From: G016756615 sp050958605
GTDB lineage: Bacteria; Pseudomonadota; Alphaproteobacteria; Rhizobiales; Rhizobiaceae
DNA: 64,000 bases
Assembly (NCBI RefSeq): GCF_050958605.1
Contig: NZ_JBJHDO010000004.1
Location: 62,001-126,000 of the forward strand
Reading direction: 5' to 3'
Below are positions 49,213 to 57,520 of the stretch, piece by piece (position 1 is the stretch's first letter; every line of letters begins with the position of its first letter). Below the pieces are notes generated by a model. That model was not told the origin of the DNA and searched no databases. It worked only from the letters and a program-made list of their open reading frames with translations. A program made the position numbers and the translations under genes.

Positions 49213-49944
49213 ATGACCTATTGTGTAGGGCTGATGATTGATCGGGGACTGGTGTTCATGTCGGACACCCGCACCAATGCCGGCGTCGACTCGATTTCCA
49301 CGTTCCGCAAGATGCAGGTGTGGGAGGTGCCGGGCGAGAGAGTGATCGTGCTGATGTCGGCCGGCAATCTCGCCACTACCCAGGCCGTCGTGAGCCTGCT
49401 CGACGAGCGCTGCAGATCGATCTCCGAGCATGGCCCGACTGTCCTGGAAACTTCATCCATGTACCAGACCGCCCGCCTTGTCGGGAACACGGTCAAGGAG
49501 GTCATTGCCAGTTCATCGCCGGACGGACACAGGGGGGATTCCTATTTCAGTGCCTCGTTCATCCTGGGCGGCCAGATCAAGGGCAGCGAGCCTCGCCTCT
49601 TCCATATCTATCCGGAAGGCAATTTCATCGAGTCGACCGAAGACACGCCCTTCTTTCAGATCGGCGAGACGAAGTATGGAAAGCCGATCATCGTCAGGGC
49701 CTATGACCGGCAGATGACTTTCCCGGAAACAGTCAAGCTCCTGATGGTGTCGTTCGACTCGACCTTGAAATCGAATCTCTCCGTCGGCCTCCCAATCGAT
49801 CTTCTATTCTACGAGCGGGATTCGCTGAAGGTGAAGCTCCAAAGGCGCATCAGCCAGGACGATCCCTATTTCCGTACTATCACGGATGGCTGGTCGAACG
49901 CGTTGCGGGCGGCTTTCGCGAGCCTTCCCGATTTCCCGGAGTAG
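49213..49944 (+). CDS. Proteasome-type peptidase, Anbu-like
   Basis: A 243-residue Ntn-hydrolase similar to bacterial Anbu ('ancestral beta subunit') proteins. Initiation at ATG 49213 gives MTYCVGLMIDRGLVFMSDTRTNAG, so removal of Met would expose a threonine for catalysis. The GERVIVLMSAGNLATTQAVV and FSASFILGGQIKG strands match the beta-subunit fold. Relatives assemble into rings or open spirals and often sit beside an ATP-grasp, an alpha-E and a transglutaminase gene; none is here. The gene stands alone between repeats and a PLP enzyme. Confidence 0.9.
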   Translation: MTYCVGLMIDRGLVFMSDTRTNAGVDSISTFRKMQVWEVPGERVIVLMSAGNLATTQAVVSLLDERCRSISEHGPTVLETSSMYQTARLVGNTVKEVIASSSPDGHRGDSYFSASFILGGQIKGSEPRLFHIYPEGNFIESTEDTPFFQIGETKYGKPIIVRAYDRQMTFPETVKLLMVSFDSTLKSNLSVGLPIDLLFYERDSLKVKLQRRISQDDPYFRTITDGWSNALRAAFASLPDFPE

Positions 49945-50048
49945 GTGGCGAAGCCGGACGAGGCCCTGGCCGGATGCTGGATAGTTTCGCCGCGCATGCT
50001 ATGTTGTTCACACGTTAAGTAATGGTCGTAATCGGGCAGGAGCCGGAA

Positions 50049-51479
50049 ATGGACAGCAGGGAGTTTCGCGAATGGTCGAGGCGAGCGGCCGAATGGGGTG
50101 CTGACTATCGCGAGACGTTGCGGGAGCATCCGGTCAGGGCGCAGACCAGGCCCGGCGAGATTGCCGCCAGAATTGAAAATGCGCCGCCTGAACACGGCGA
50201 GCCCATGGAAAGGATCTTCGCCGACTTCGAGGAGATGATCCTGCCTGGAATGACGCATTGGCAGCATCCGCGTTTCTTTGCCTATTTTCCGGCCAATGCC
50301 GCGCCGGTTTCGGTGGTAGCCGAATATCTCGTAACCGCGATGGCGGCGCAGTGCATGCTCTGGCAGACGTCCCCGGCCGCGACGGAACTCGAAACAGCAA
50401 TGATCGACTGGGTCCGGCAGGCCCTGGCCTTGCCGACGGGATTCTCCGGCGTGATCCAGGATTCCGCCTCGTCGGCGACGCTCGCTGCCGTCCTTACGAT
50501 GCGTGAGCGTGCACTTTCCTGGCAGGGCAATGCCAACGGCCTCGCCGGCATGAAGCCGATCCGGATTTATGCATCCAACCAGGTCCACACGTCGATCGAT
50601 CGCGCCATCTGGGTTTCCGGCATCGGCGAAGCGAACCTCGTGCGCATACCGACCAAGGGGCGTTGGCGCGGCATGGACGTCGCTGCGCTCGAGGCGGCGG
50701 TTGTTGCGGACAAGGAAGCGGGGCTGCTGCCCGCGGGCATCGTGGCCTGCGTCGGCGGGACCAGTATCGGAGGTACGGACGACCTCGCATCCGTCGCCGA
50801 CGTGGCGAGGCGACACGGCCTTTATCTCCATGTCGATGCAGCCTGGGCAGGTGCGGCGATGATCTGTCCGGAATTTCGTCATTTCTGGCAGGGGATCGAA
50901 GGCGCGGATTCGATCGTCTTCAACCCACACAAATGGCTCGGCGCCCAGTTTGACTGCTCGGTGCAGTTCGTGAAGGACCCCGACAGCCAGGTGAAGACGC
51001 TGGCTATCCAGCCCGAATATCTGAAGACGCACGGCAAAGACGGCATCGTCAACTACTCGGAATGGTCGGTGCCGCTGGGTAGGCGTTTTCGCGCGCTCAA
51101 GCTTTGGTTCCTGTTGCGGGCGCATGGGCTGGAGGGGCTGCGCGCCATGATCCGCGATCATGTCCGCTGGAGCGAGAAGCTGGCGCAAAGGATCAGCGAG
51201 ACGCCCGGTTTCGAGATCGTTAGCGAACCAATGCTGTCCCTGTTCTCGTTCCGGCACATTCCACCCGCCGGAGGGGATTCCGACGCGCACAACCAACGGC
51301 TAGTCGACAGGATCAACGACGACGGCCGTATCTATCTCACCCAGACCCGCGTGGATGGCCAACTCGCGATCCGCTTCCAGGCCGGACAGTTCGATGCGAC
51401 GGAAGCGGATGTGGACGAGGCCTACGACACGATCGTTCGCGTCGCCGCGATGCTGGATCAAGTCGGGGTGGTAACATGA
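50049..51479 (+). CDS. PLP-dependent group II decarboxylase (aromatic amino acid type)
   Basis: A 476-residue member of the aromatic-L-amino-acid / tyrosine decarboxylase family. Features are HWQHPRFFAYFPAN (substrate loop), ASNQVHTSIDRA (H180), LHVDAAWAGAAMICPE (D263) and the PLP lysine in FNPHKWLG (K295). The start at ATG 50049 follows GGCAGGAGCC. The substrate could be tryptophan, tyrosine, phenylalanine or DOPA; sequence alone cannot decide. It stands between the Anbu gene and a LuxR regulator. Confidence 0.9.
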   Translation: MDSREFREWSRRAAEWGADYRETLREHPVRAQTRPGEIAARIENAPPEHGEPMERIFADFEEMILPGMTHWQHPRFFAYFPANAAPVSVVAEYLVTAMAAQCMLWQTSPAATELETAMIDWVRQALALPTGFSGVIQDSASSATLAAVLTMRERALSWQGNANGLAGMKPIRIYASNQVHTSIDRAIWVSGIGEANLVRIPTKGRWRGMDVAALEAAVVADKEAGLLPAGIVACVGGTSIGGTDDLASVADVARRHGLYLHVDAAWAGAAMICPEFRHFWQGIEGADSIVFNPHKWLGAQFDCSVQFVKDPDSQVKTLAIQPEYLKTHGKDGIVNYSEWSVPLGRRFRALKLWFLLRAHGLEGLRAMIRDHVRWSEKLAQRISETPGFEIVSEPMLSLFSFRHIPPAGGDSDAHNQRLVDRINDDGRIYLTQTRVDGQLAIRFQAGQFDATEADVDEAYDTIVRVAAMLDQVGVVT

Positions 51480-51793
51480 GCTGCTCACAGGTCGCGTCGC
51501 GCAGACCAAATATGGCCACGTTCTCTTTTAGCTCTTTTTCAGGCGGGATGAGCTCGCGTTGATTTCACGCCCATTGTAAGCGGCGTTATTTGACTCTCGG
51601 TCTGGGTTGTATTTTGGCGTCTTCACCCATTTTGGCGAGAAGATCTCGATAACCTTTTAAAGAGTGGTTTCAAAAGGTGGAGGAGCGCCCGCAAAAAGCC
51701 TAGTTGAAGTTTCGCGTATCTTTATAGGTAGTTATAGCGATAATTTATGGCGCTCGAAGAGCTAGCCAGAAAAATGGCCGCAGGTGTCCCATA
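51480..51793. other. AT-richer intergenic region upstream of the LuxR gene
   Basis: About 315 bp, visibly less GC-rich than the surroundings and without a coding frame or repeat that I can support. It must hold the promoter of the LuxR-type gene. No clear sigma-70 pair or palindrome stands out. Confidence 0.4.
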
Positions 51794-52876
51794 ATGGAAG
51801 GCAATGCACGTACGCTGGAGTTGATATATGAAGCTGCTTTCATTCCCGAGAATTGGCAAGCGGTTTTGGACAATATAGCCAAGGCGGCAGGGGCACACGG
51901 CACGGCATTGTTCAACTCGAACGACACTTCAACCCGAGCCATAGCGTCGGATTCGCTTGCTGATCTAAGCCAGAAAATGCTGGGTGAGGGCTGGATCAAA
52001 CGTAACACCCGCGCTCAAAAGCTTTTAATGATAGATCACCCGGGTTTCATCGACGAAGCTCAGTACTTCACAGAAGAAGATTATAATACGCAGCCTATAT
52101 TTACCGAAGTTATGAAGCCATTAGGCTACGGCTTTGGAACGTCGACCTTCATCACCGCTCCAAGCGGCGATCAGATGATTTTCGCGGTTGAGAAGAAGAA
52201 AGTTACTGGCCCGGTAACACCCGCCGCAATCTCTTATCTCGATCAGCTTCGTCCGCATCTCGCTCGCGCGGCGATGATGTCCAGCCGTCTCGAATTCGAG
52301 AGGATCACTGCCGCAGTCGAAGCATTGCAGATGAGCGGCTTGCCGTCCGCGGTGCTGCGTGGTGACGGACGCATTATCGGAGCGAACCGACTTTGGGATG
52401 AAATGACGCCGCAAATCGTAACGGCTGCTCGAGGCGATGTTCGCTTTCATTATGGACCCGCGAACGTCCTTCACAAGCAAACACTGGAGCAACACCGCTA
52501 CCACGGAAGTCTCGCCAGCAAGTCCTTCCCTTTACCTCAAATCGAGCACCAACCGCCTGCGGTTGTTCATACCGTTCCTGTGGAAGGAAGCGCGCGCGAC
52601 ATTTTCAGTAACGCCGCCGTCTTCCTGATTGTCACGCCGATCGATCGCGAAAGGGTCCCCTCAGCCGAGACGATACAGGGCCTGTTCGATCTCACACCAA
52701 CCGAAGCCAAGGTGGCGAGAGTTCTTGCAACGGGGCATGATGTTGCTGCCGTAGCAACGCATTTCTCTGTCAGTCAGGAAACCGTACGTTCACACGTCAA
52801 GGCCATCCTTGCCAAGTCGGGAATGGCACGCCAGACGGACTTTGTTGCGGCCATTGCAAGCATGAGAACGATCTGA
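51794..52876 (+). CDS. LuxR-family transcriptional regulator
   Basis: A 360-residue regulator. The C-terminal 65 residues form a LuxR/GerE helix-turn-helix (LTPTEAKVARVLATGHDVAAVATHFSVSQETVRSHVKAIL). The N-terminal 280 residues look like a PAS/GAF-type sensor (YEAAFIPENWQAVLDNIAKAAGAHGTALF). No acyl-homoserine lactone binding pattern is evident. Its base composition is lower in GC than the core genes, consistent with acquisition. No linked target gene is obvious. Confidence 0.9.
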   Translation: MEGNARTLELIYEAAFIPENWQAVLDNIAKAAGAHGTALFNSNDTSTRAIASDSLADLSQKMLGEGWIKRNTRAQKLLMIDHPGFIDEAQYFTEEDYNTQPIFTEVMKPLGYGFGTSTFITAPSGDQMIFAVEKKKVTGPVTPAAISYLDQLRPHLARAAMMSSRLEFERITAAVEALQMSGLPSAVLRGDGRIIGANRLWDEMTPQIVTAARGDVRFHYGPANVLHKQTLEQHRYHGSLASKSFPLPQIEHQPPAVVHTVPVEGSARDIFSNAAVFLIVTPIDRERVPSAETIQGLFDLTPTEAKVARVLATGHDVAAVATHFSVSQETVRSHVKAILAKSGMARQTDFVAAIASMRTI

Positions 52877-52941
52877 GTTAGCGAATGAGGCTGAAGCGCC
52901 CTGGATGTGTAGGCAACCAGTGTCGCTTGGGACAACGTCTC

Positions 52942-53844
52942 TCAGATCCACTCTGGCCGAGCTGTAAAGGCGATTGTGAGCCACCGCTGGGGACCAGCCT
53001 CGCCAAGCCTGTCGCCGATGTCCTGCCGGATGGCGTCGAGCTCGGCGACGCCTGACTGCCCGAAATCGGGCGGCGTCACGATATGGATTTCGATGAAACG
53101 GGCGCGGCCGGCTTTGATCACGTAGCTGCTGTAGGTGAGAAAGCCGTAGCGGGTCATGGTTTCCGTCATGATGCGGCGGACCTCTGCGTCTAAATCGGCT
53201 GGCGCCACTTGCATGATTTCGCGCACCGCCTGCGCGATCGAGCGCGCAGGTACGAAAACGAGAGCAAAGCTCAGGACCGCGAGGACAAATGGGTCGGCAT
53301 AGGGAGCCAGCCCCGCGAAGCGGCTTCCTGATAGGAGCGAGGCGGCAAGAAAGCTGACTGCAAGAGCAATGCTGAGAGCCCCGCCGACCAGCCAGCCTCG
53401 CGAGTCGATGCGCAGCAGTTCAGAATCGAGTTCCCTTGCGCGGCGGCGCATGAACACGCACATGCCCAGGCTGACGATGCTCGTGACCAAAGCATAGAAG
53501 GCGCCTGGTCCGAAGTCGATCAGGTGTCCGCCGCTGAGCAGTCCGCGCGTGGCGTCAATGAAGGCGTATGCGCAGGCCAGAGACAGAACAATGCCGTTGA
53601 ACGCCGCAACGATCGGTTCCAGATGCCAGTAACCGAACTGGAAGCGGCGACTGCCTTCCCGGCTGACAAGCTTCGACACGATCAGCGCAACGGCGGTCAT
53701 GGCGACGTCGACCACCGAATAGAAGCCGTCGAACACGATCGACTGAGAGCGGATCCAGAGGCCGAACGCGATCCCAGCGAGCCCGACGAGAAGCGTCACG
53801 CCGATCGAAATCCGCAGCAATTGCTGTTCGCGGGTCGTGTCCAT
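52942..53844 (-). CDS. Cation diffusion facilitator family transporter
   Basis: A 300-residue CDF protein with six hydrophobic helices. The metal site helix reads IVFDGFYSVVDV near residue 40, with a paired region around YADPFVLAVLSFALVFV in TM5. The cytoplasmic C-terminal domain (residues about 215-300) is present. It exports divalent metal such as Zn2+, Fe2+ or Mn2+; the metal cannot be told here. It is divergent from glpR with about 150 bp between them. Confidence 0.9.
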   Translation of the reverse strand: MDTTREQQLLRISIGVTLLVGLAGIAFGLWIRSQSIVFDGFYSVVDVAMTAVALIVSKLVSREGSRRFQFGYWHLEPIVAAFNGIVLSLACAYAFIDATRGLLSGGHLIDFGPGAFYALVTSIVSLGMCVFMRRRARELDSELLRIDSRGWLVGGALSIALAVSFLAASLLSGSRFAGLAPYADPFVLAVLSFALVFVPARSIAQAVREIMQVAPADLDAEVRRIMTETMTRYGFLTYSSYVIKAGRARFIEIHIVTPPDFGQSGVAELDAIRQDIGDRLGEAGPQRWLTIAFTARPEWI

Positions 53845-53994
53845 GGCTCATCCTCGATCATCACTCGCGCGTGCCAATTCACTACGATCCCAACTTGGAA
53901 GCCAGAAGGTTCGATGTCGCGGGCGAGCATTGACACGCGGCCACTTTCGTTTTCGTATGAAGAGGAAGGAAACGAAAGCAAATGGAGCTACCCC

Positions 53995-54771
53995 GTGTAT
54001 CTGCCGCCGCGACATACCGAGATCGTTCAGATGGCCAAGGACAACGGTCGAGTTCTGGTCGATGAGCTGGCGGTCCACTTCAACGTAACGCCGCAGACGA
54101 TCCGGAAGGATCTCAACGATTTGTGCGAGCGTAGACTCCTGACGCGCATCCATGGCGGGGCGCTGTTTCCTTCCGGCATCGAGAACGTGGAATACGAAGC
54201 CAGGCGCAAGATCGCAGCCGAGGAAAAGGAGGCCATTGGGCGGGCTGCTGCGCGGCTGATCCCGGACAGTGCCTCGCTTTTCATCAATATCGGCACCACG
54301 ACTGAGGCGGTCAGCAATGCGCTTCTCGATCATCACGGCCTAATGGTCATTACCAACAACATCAATGTTGCCAATAGGATGCGGGTATATCCTTCGATCG
54401 AAGTGGTGATTGCCGGCGGCGTCGTGCGAGGCTCCGATGGTGGGGTGGTCGGCGAGGCCGCCGTCGATTTCATAAAGCAGTTCAAGGTGGATTATGCGGT
54501 GATCGGTGCCTCGGCGATCGACCACGACGGAGCGCTCCTCGATTTCGACTTTCGCGAAGTGAAAGTCGCGCAAGCCATCATCGCCAACAGTCGGCACGTG
54601 ATCCTGGTTTCGGATGGCACCAAATTCGAACGTACGGCGCCGGTCCGCATCGGCCATCTCAGCCAGGTCGACACTTTCATCACGGACCGCTGCGATATCG
54701 CGTCAATCCGCAGGATCTGCGGGGAGGCGGAGGTCGACCTCATTGAGACCAATCGCTCGCCTGTCCGCTGA
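53995..54771 (+). CDS. glpR: Glycerol operon repressor, DeoR family
   Basis: A 258-residue repressor with an N-terminal winged helix (RHTEIVQMAKDNGRVLVDELAVHFNVTPQTIRKDLNDL) and a DeoR sugar-phosphate sensor domain (IGTTTEAVSNALLDH and a VSDGTKFERTAPVRI end). I chose GTG 53995, which follows GGAG by 7 nt and starts right at the family N terminus (MYLPPRHTEIV); longer versions would add a non-conserved extension. In its family it is released by glycerol-3-phosphate. It directly precedes glpD and the transporter genes. Confidence 0.92.
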   Translation: MYLPPRHTEIVQMAKDNGRVLVDELAVHFNVTPQTIRKDLNDLCERRLLTRIHGGALFPSGIENVEYEARRKIAAEEKEAIGRAAARLIPDSASLFINIGTTTEAVSNALLDHHGLMVITNNINVANRMRVYPSIEVVIAGGVVRGSDGGVVGEAAVDFIKQFKVDYAVIGASAIDHDGALLDFDFREVKVAQAIIANSRHVILVSDGTKFERTAPVRIGHLSQVDTFITDRCDIASIRRICGEAEVDLIETNRSPVR

Positions 54772-54796
54772 CACCTGGCCAACCTCTATATTTCGT

Positions 54797-54824
54797 TTGA
54801 CATTCGTTAGTATTTCGAAATAAT
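54797..54824 (+). promoter_or_regulatory. glpD promoter with overlapping GlpR operator-like palindrome
   Basis: TTGACA (54797-54802), a 16-nt spacer and AATAAT (54819-54824) form a near-consensus promoter. The perfect 12-bp palindrome TATTTCGAAATA (54811-54822) covers the -10 region, and TTTCG/TTCG half-sites recur upstream (54791-54806), fitting a DeoR-type repressor site. Confidence 0.6.
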
Positions 54825-54881
54825 TCAAAACTGTCTTCGAATCTCCGAAATTACGGCATTGCGAAAGTCAGGGGTAGGCTT

Positions 54882-56408
54882 TTGGATCAAGCAGCGATCC
54901 ATGATGTTTTCGTTATCGGCGGCGGCATCAATGGCTGCGGCATCGCCCGCGACGCTGTCGGGCGCGGTTTCTCCGTCTACCTCGCGGAAATGAACGATCT
55001 CGCCAGCGGCACGTCGTCAGGCTCCACCAAGCTGATCCATGGCGGCCTGCGCTACCTCGAACATTACGAGTTCCGCCTGGTACGGGAGTCCCTGATGGAA
55101 CGCGAGGTCCTCTGGAGGAACGCGCCGCATATCATATGGCCTCTGCGTTTCGTCCTGCCGCATGCCAAGGGCCTCAGGCCGGCATGGTTGCTGCGGCTCG
55201 GCCTGTTCCTTTACGATCATATCGGCGGCCGCAAGCTCTTGCCGGCGACACGGACGCTGGACATGCGAAGCGATCCGGCAAGGAAACCCTTGAAGCCCCT
55301 GTTTTCTCGCGCTTTCGAATACTCGGACTGTTGGGTCAACGACGCCCGGTTGGTTGTGCTGAACGCACGCGATGCCGCCGACCGCGGCGCCATCATTCGG
55401 ACCCGCGCGCGTGTGGCCGGCGCTCGTCGTGAAAACGGCCTTTGGACGATCGATGTCGAGGATCGGCGAACACGAACGATCGAGCAGGTCAGGGCTCGGC
55501 TGCTCGTAAACGCTGCGGGCCCGTGGGTGGACCATGTCCTTTCCTCGGCTGTCGGGCAGAAGGACGTCCACAATGTTCGCCTCGTCCAGGGCAGCCATAT
55601 CGTCGTGCCCAAGAAATTCGACGGTCCGCGCGCCTATTTCTTCCAGAACAGGGATGGCCGCATCATCTTCGCCATCCCGTACGAAGACGACTTCACGCTG
55701 ATCGGTACAACCGATCGCGACTATCGCGGCGACCCGAATTCGGTGACGATCACCGAGGCGGAGAGTGCCTATCTTTGCGAGGCGGCAAGCGAATATTTCT
55801 CGAAGCCGGTGCGGCGCGAGGACATCGTCTGGACGTATTCGGCCGTGCGTCCGCTTTATGACGACGGCGCATCGAAGGCGCAGGAAGCCACGCGCGACTA
55901 TGTGCTGAAATCGGAGGGTGCCGACGGGGTCGCCCCTCTGGTCAATATTTTCGGCGGCAAGATCACCACATACCGGCGGTTGGCCGAAGCCATGATGGAG
56001 AAGATCGAGGGATTCCTCGGGAAGAGGGGCGCGCCTTGGACGGCGAGCGCGGCTCTGCCGGGTGGTGACTTCCCCACGACCGGCTTCGACACGCAGGTCG
56101 ACCGGCTGAAATCCTCCTATCCGTTCCTGGATCTCGCCCATGCCCGCCGGCTTGTCCGGCTCTACGGGACCCGTGCGAAGGCCGTGCTCGGTCTCGCCAG
56201 GTCCCCCGCCGATCTGGGACGGAATTTCGGCGCCGACCTGTTCGAAGCGGAGGTCCGCTACCTGATGGAGCACGAGTGGGCGTGCACAGCCGAGGACATA
56301 TTGTGGCGCCGCACGAAGCGCGGCCTCCGGCTGGCCCACGAACAGGTTGGCATATTGGACGAATTCATGCGTGGGGCGAGGGGCGCCCGACACGCGGCAG
56401 CGGAGTGA
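54882..56408 (+). CDS. glpD: Glycerol-3-phosphate dehydrogenase (aerobic)
   Basis: FAD-dependent membrane-associated enzyme oxidising glycerol-3-phosphate to dihydroxyacetone phosphate. The 508-residue protein begins at TTG 54882 with an FAD-binding VFVIGGGINGCGIARDAVGRG. It continues with SSGSTKLIHGGLRYLE, VRLVQGSHIVVPK and the FGGKITTYRRLAEAMMEKI end block. The weak GGGGTAGG ribosome site supports the TTG. It is the first structural gene of the glycerol cluster, preceded by a repressor-like operator. Confidence 0.95.
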   Translation: MDQAAIHDVFVIGGGINGCGIARDAVGRGFSVYLAEMNDLASGTSSGSTKLIHGGLRYLEHYEFRLVRESLMEREVLWRNAPHIIWPLRFVLPHAKGLRPAWLLRLGLFLYDHIGGRKLLPATRTLDMRSDPARKPLKPLFSRAFEYSDCWVNDARLVVLNARDAADRGAIIRTRARVAGARRENGLWTIDVEDRRTRTIEQVRARLLVNAAGPWVDHVLSSAVGQKDVHNVRLVQGSHIVVPKKFDGPRAYFFQNRDGRIIFAIPYEDDFTLIGTTDRDYRGDPNSVTITEAESAYLCEAASEYFSKPVRREDIVWTYSAVRPLYDDGASKAQEATRDYVLKSEGADGVAPLVNIFGGKITTYRRLAEAMMEKIEGFLGKRGAPWTASAALPGGDFPTTGFDTQVDRLKSSYPFLDLAHARRLVRLYGTRAKAVLGLARSPADLGRNFGADLFEAEVRYLMEHEWACTAEDILWRRTKRGLRLAHEQVGILDEFMRGARGARHAAAE

Positions 56409-56433
56409 ATCTCTAGCCTTGGGAGGAGGCGGG

Positions 56434-57516
56434 ATGCTGGAGCTGAGAAACGTATCCAAGATTGTCGGTGGAGTGGAGCATATCCGCGACGTCTCGCTGA
56501 CGCTGCAACATGCTTCGCTCAACGTTCTGCTCGGGCCGACACTTTCCGGCAAGACCAGCCTGATGCGGCTGATGGCGGGGTTGGATTCGCCCACCTCCGG
56601 TTCGGTCTGGTTCGATGGCCGCGATGTGACCGGCGTGCCCGTGCAGAAGCGCAAGATCGCGATGGTCTACCAGCAGTTCATCAACTATCCGGCGATGACG
56701 GTGTACGAGAACATCGCGTCGCCGCTTCGGGTAGCCGGCGCTCCAATGGACCGGATCGACCGGGAAGTTCGCCGTGCGGCGGATTTGCTCAAGCTGACCC
56801 CCTATCTTCAGCGCACGCCGCTCAATCTTTCCGGCGGCCAGCAGCAACGGACGGCGCTTGCGCGCGCGATCGTCAAGAATGCCGGCCTGGTATTGCTCGA
56901 CGAGCCGCTCGCCAATCTGGATTACAAGCTGCGGGAAGAACTGCGCGCAGAACTCCCGAGGATTTTTGCCGAAACGGGCGCCATTTTCGTGTATGCGACG
57001 ACTGAGCCGCATGAAGCGCTGCTGCTCGGCGGCAATACGGCGACGCTGTCCGAAGGCGCGGTCACGCAATTCGGACCGACGGTCGAGGTGTTTCGCAAGC
57101 CGAACGACCTGGTTACGGCGAAAACCTTCGCCGATCCGCCGCTCAATACGATCGTGCTGCGCAAAGCGGGCACGAATTTCCAGCTTGATGGTGGGGTCAA
57201 CCTCCCGGTGCCGGCCGAATTGGCCGGTATTGCCGACGGCGTCTACACGATCGGCTTCCAGCCCCACCATCTTTCTTTGACACGTCCGAACCGGGATGCG
57301 GTCTCCGTGACGGCCAAGGTGTCCGTTACCGAGATCACCGGCTCGGAAAGTTTCGTCCATCTGGACTTTGCCGATGTGCGCTGGGTGATGCTGACACAGG
57401 GCGTCAAGGCCTTCGCTCCCGACGACAGGGTGGAGGTCTACATAGACCACCGCCATGTCATGGTATTCGACGAAGCCGGACGGGCGGTGACCGGCGTGAG
57501 CAAGATTGCGGCTTGA
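56434..57516 (+). CDS. glpS: Glycerol ABC transporter ATPase GlpS
   Basis: One of two ATPases of the glycerol importer. The 360-residue protein has Walker A GPTLSGKT (34-41), Q80, an intact signature LSGGQ (132-136), Walker B LVLLDEP (152-158) and a C-terminal TOBE-type domain. The switch histidine is replaced: the place of VTHD in its partner reads ATTE (T190). It starts at ATG 56434 with GGGAGGAGGCGGG. The order glpS-glpT-glpP-glpQ-glpU-glpV matches the rhizobial glycerol transporter. Confidence 0.93.
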   Translation: MLELRNVSKIVGGVEHIRDVSLTLQHASLNVLLGPTLSGKTSLMRLMAGLDSPTSGSVWFDGRDVTGVPVQKRKIAMVYQQFINYPAMTVYENIASPLRVAGAPMDRIDREVRRAADLLKLTPYLQRTPLNLSGGQQQRTALARAIVKNAGLVLLDEPLANLDYKLREELRAELPRIFAETGAIFVYATTEPHEALLLGGNTATLSEGAVTQFGPTVEVFRKPNDLVTAKTFADPPLNTIVLRKAGTNFQLDGGVNLPVPAELAGIADGVYTIGFQPHHLSLTRPNRDAVSVTAKVSVTEITGSESFVHLDFADVRWVMLTQGVKAFAPDDRVEVYIDHRHVMVFDEAGRAVTGVSKIAA

Positions 57517-57520
57517 GACC

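Noticed and set aside
53524..53994. Long N-terminal extension of glpR
   Set aside because: The frame is open far upstream, antisense to the CDF gene. The winged-helix domain starts right after GTG 53995, which has a well-placed ribosome site.
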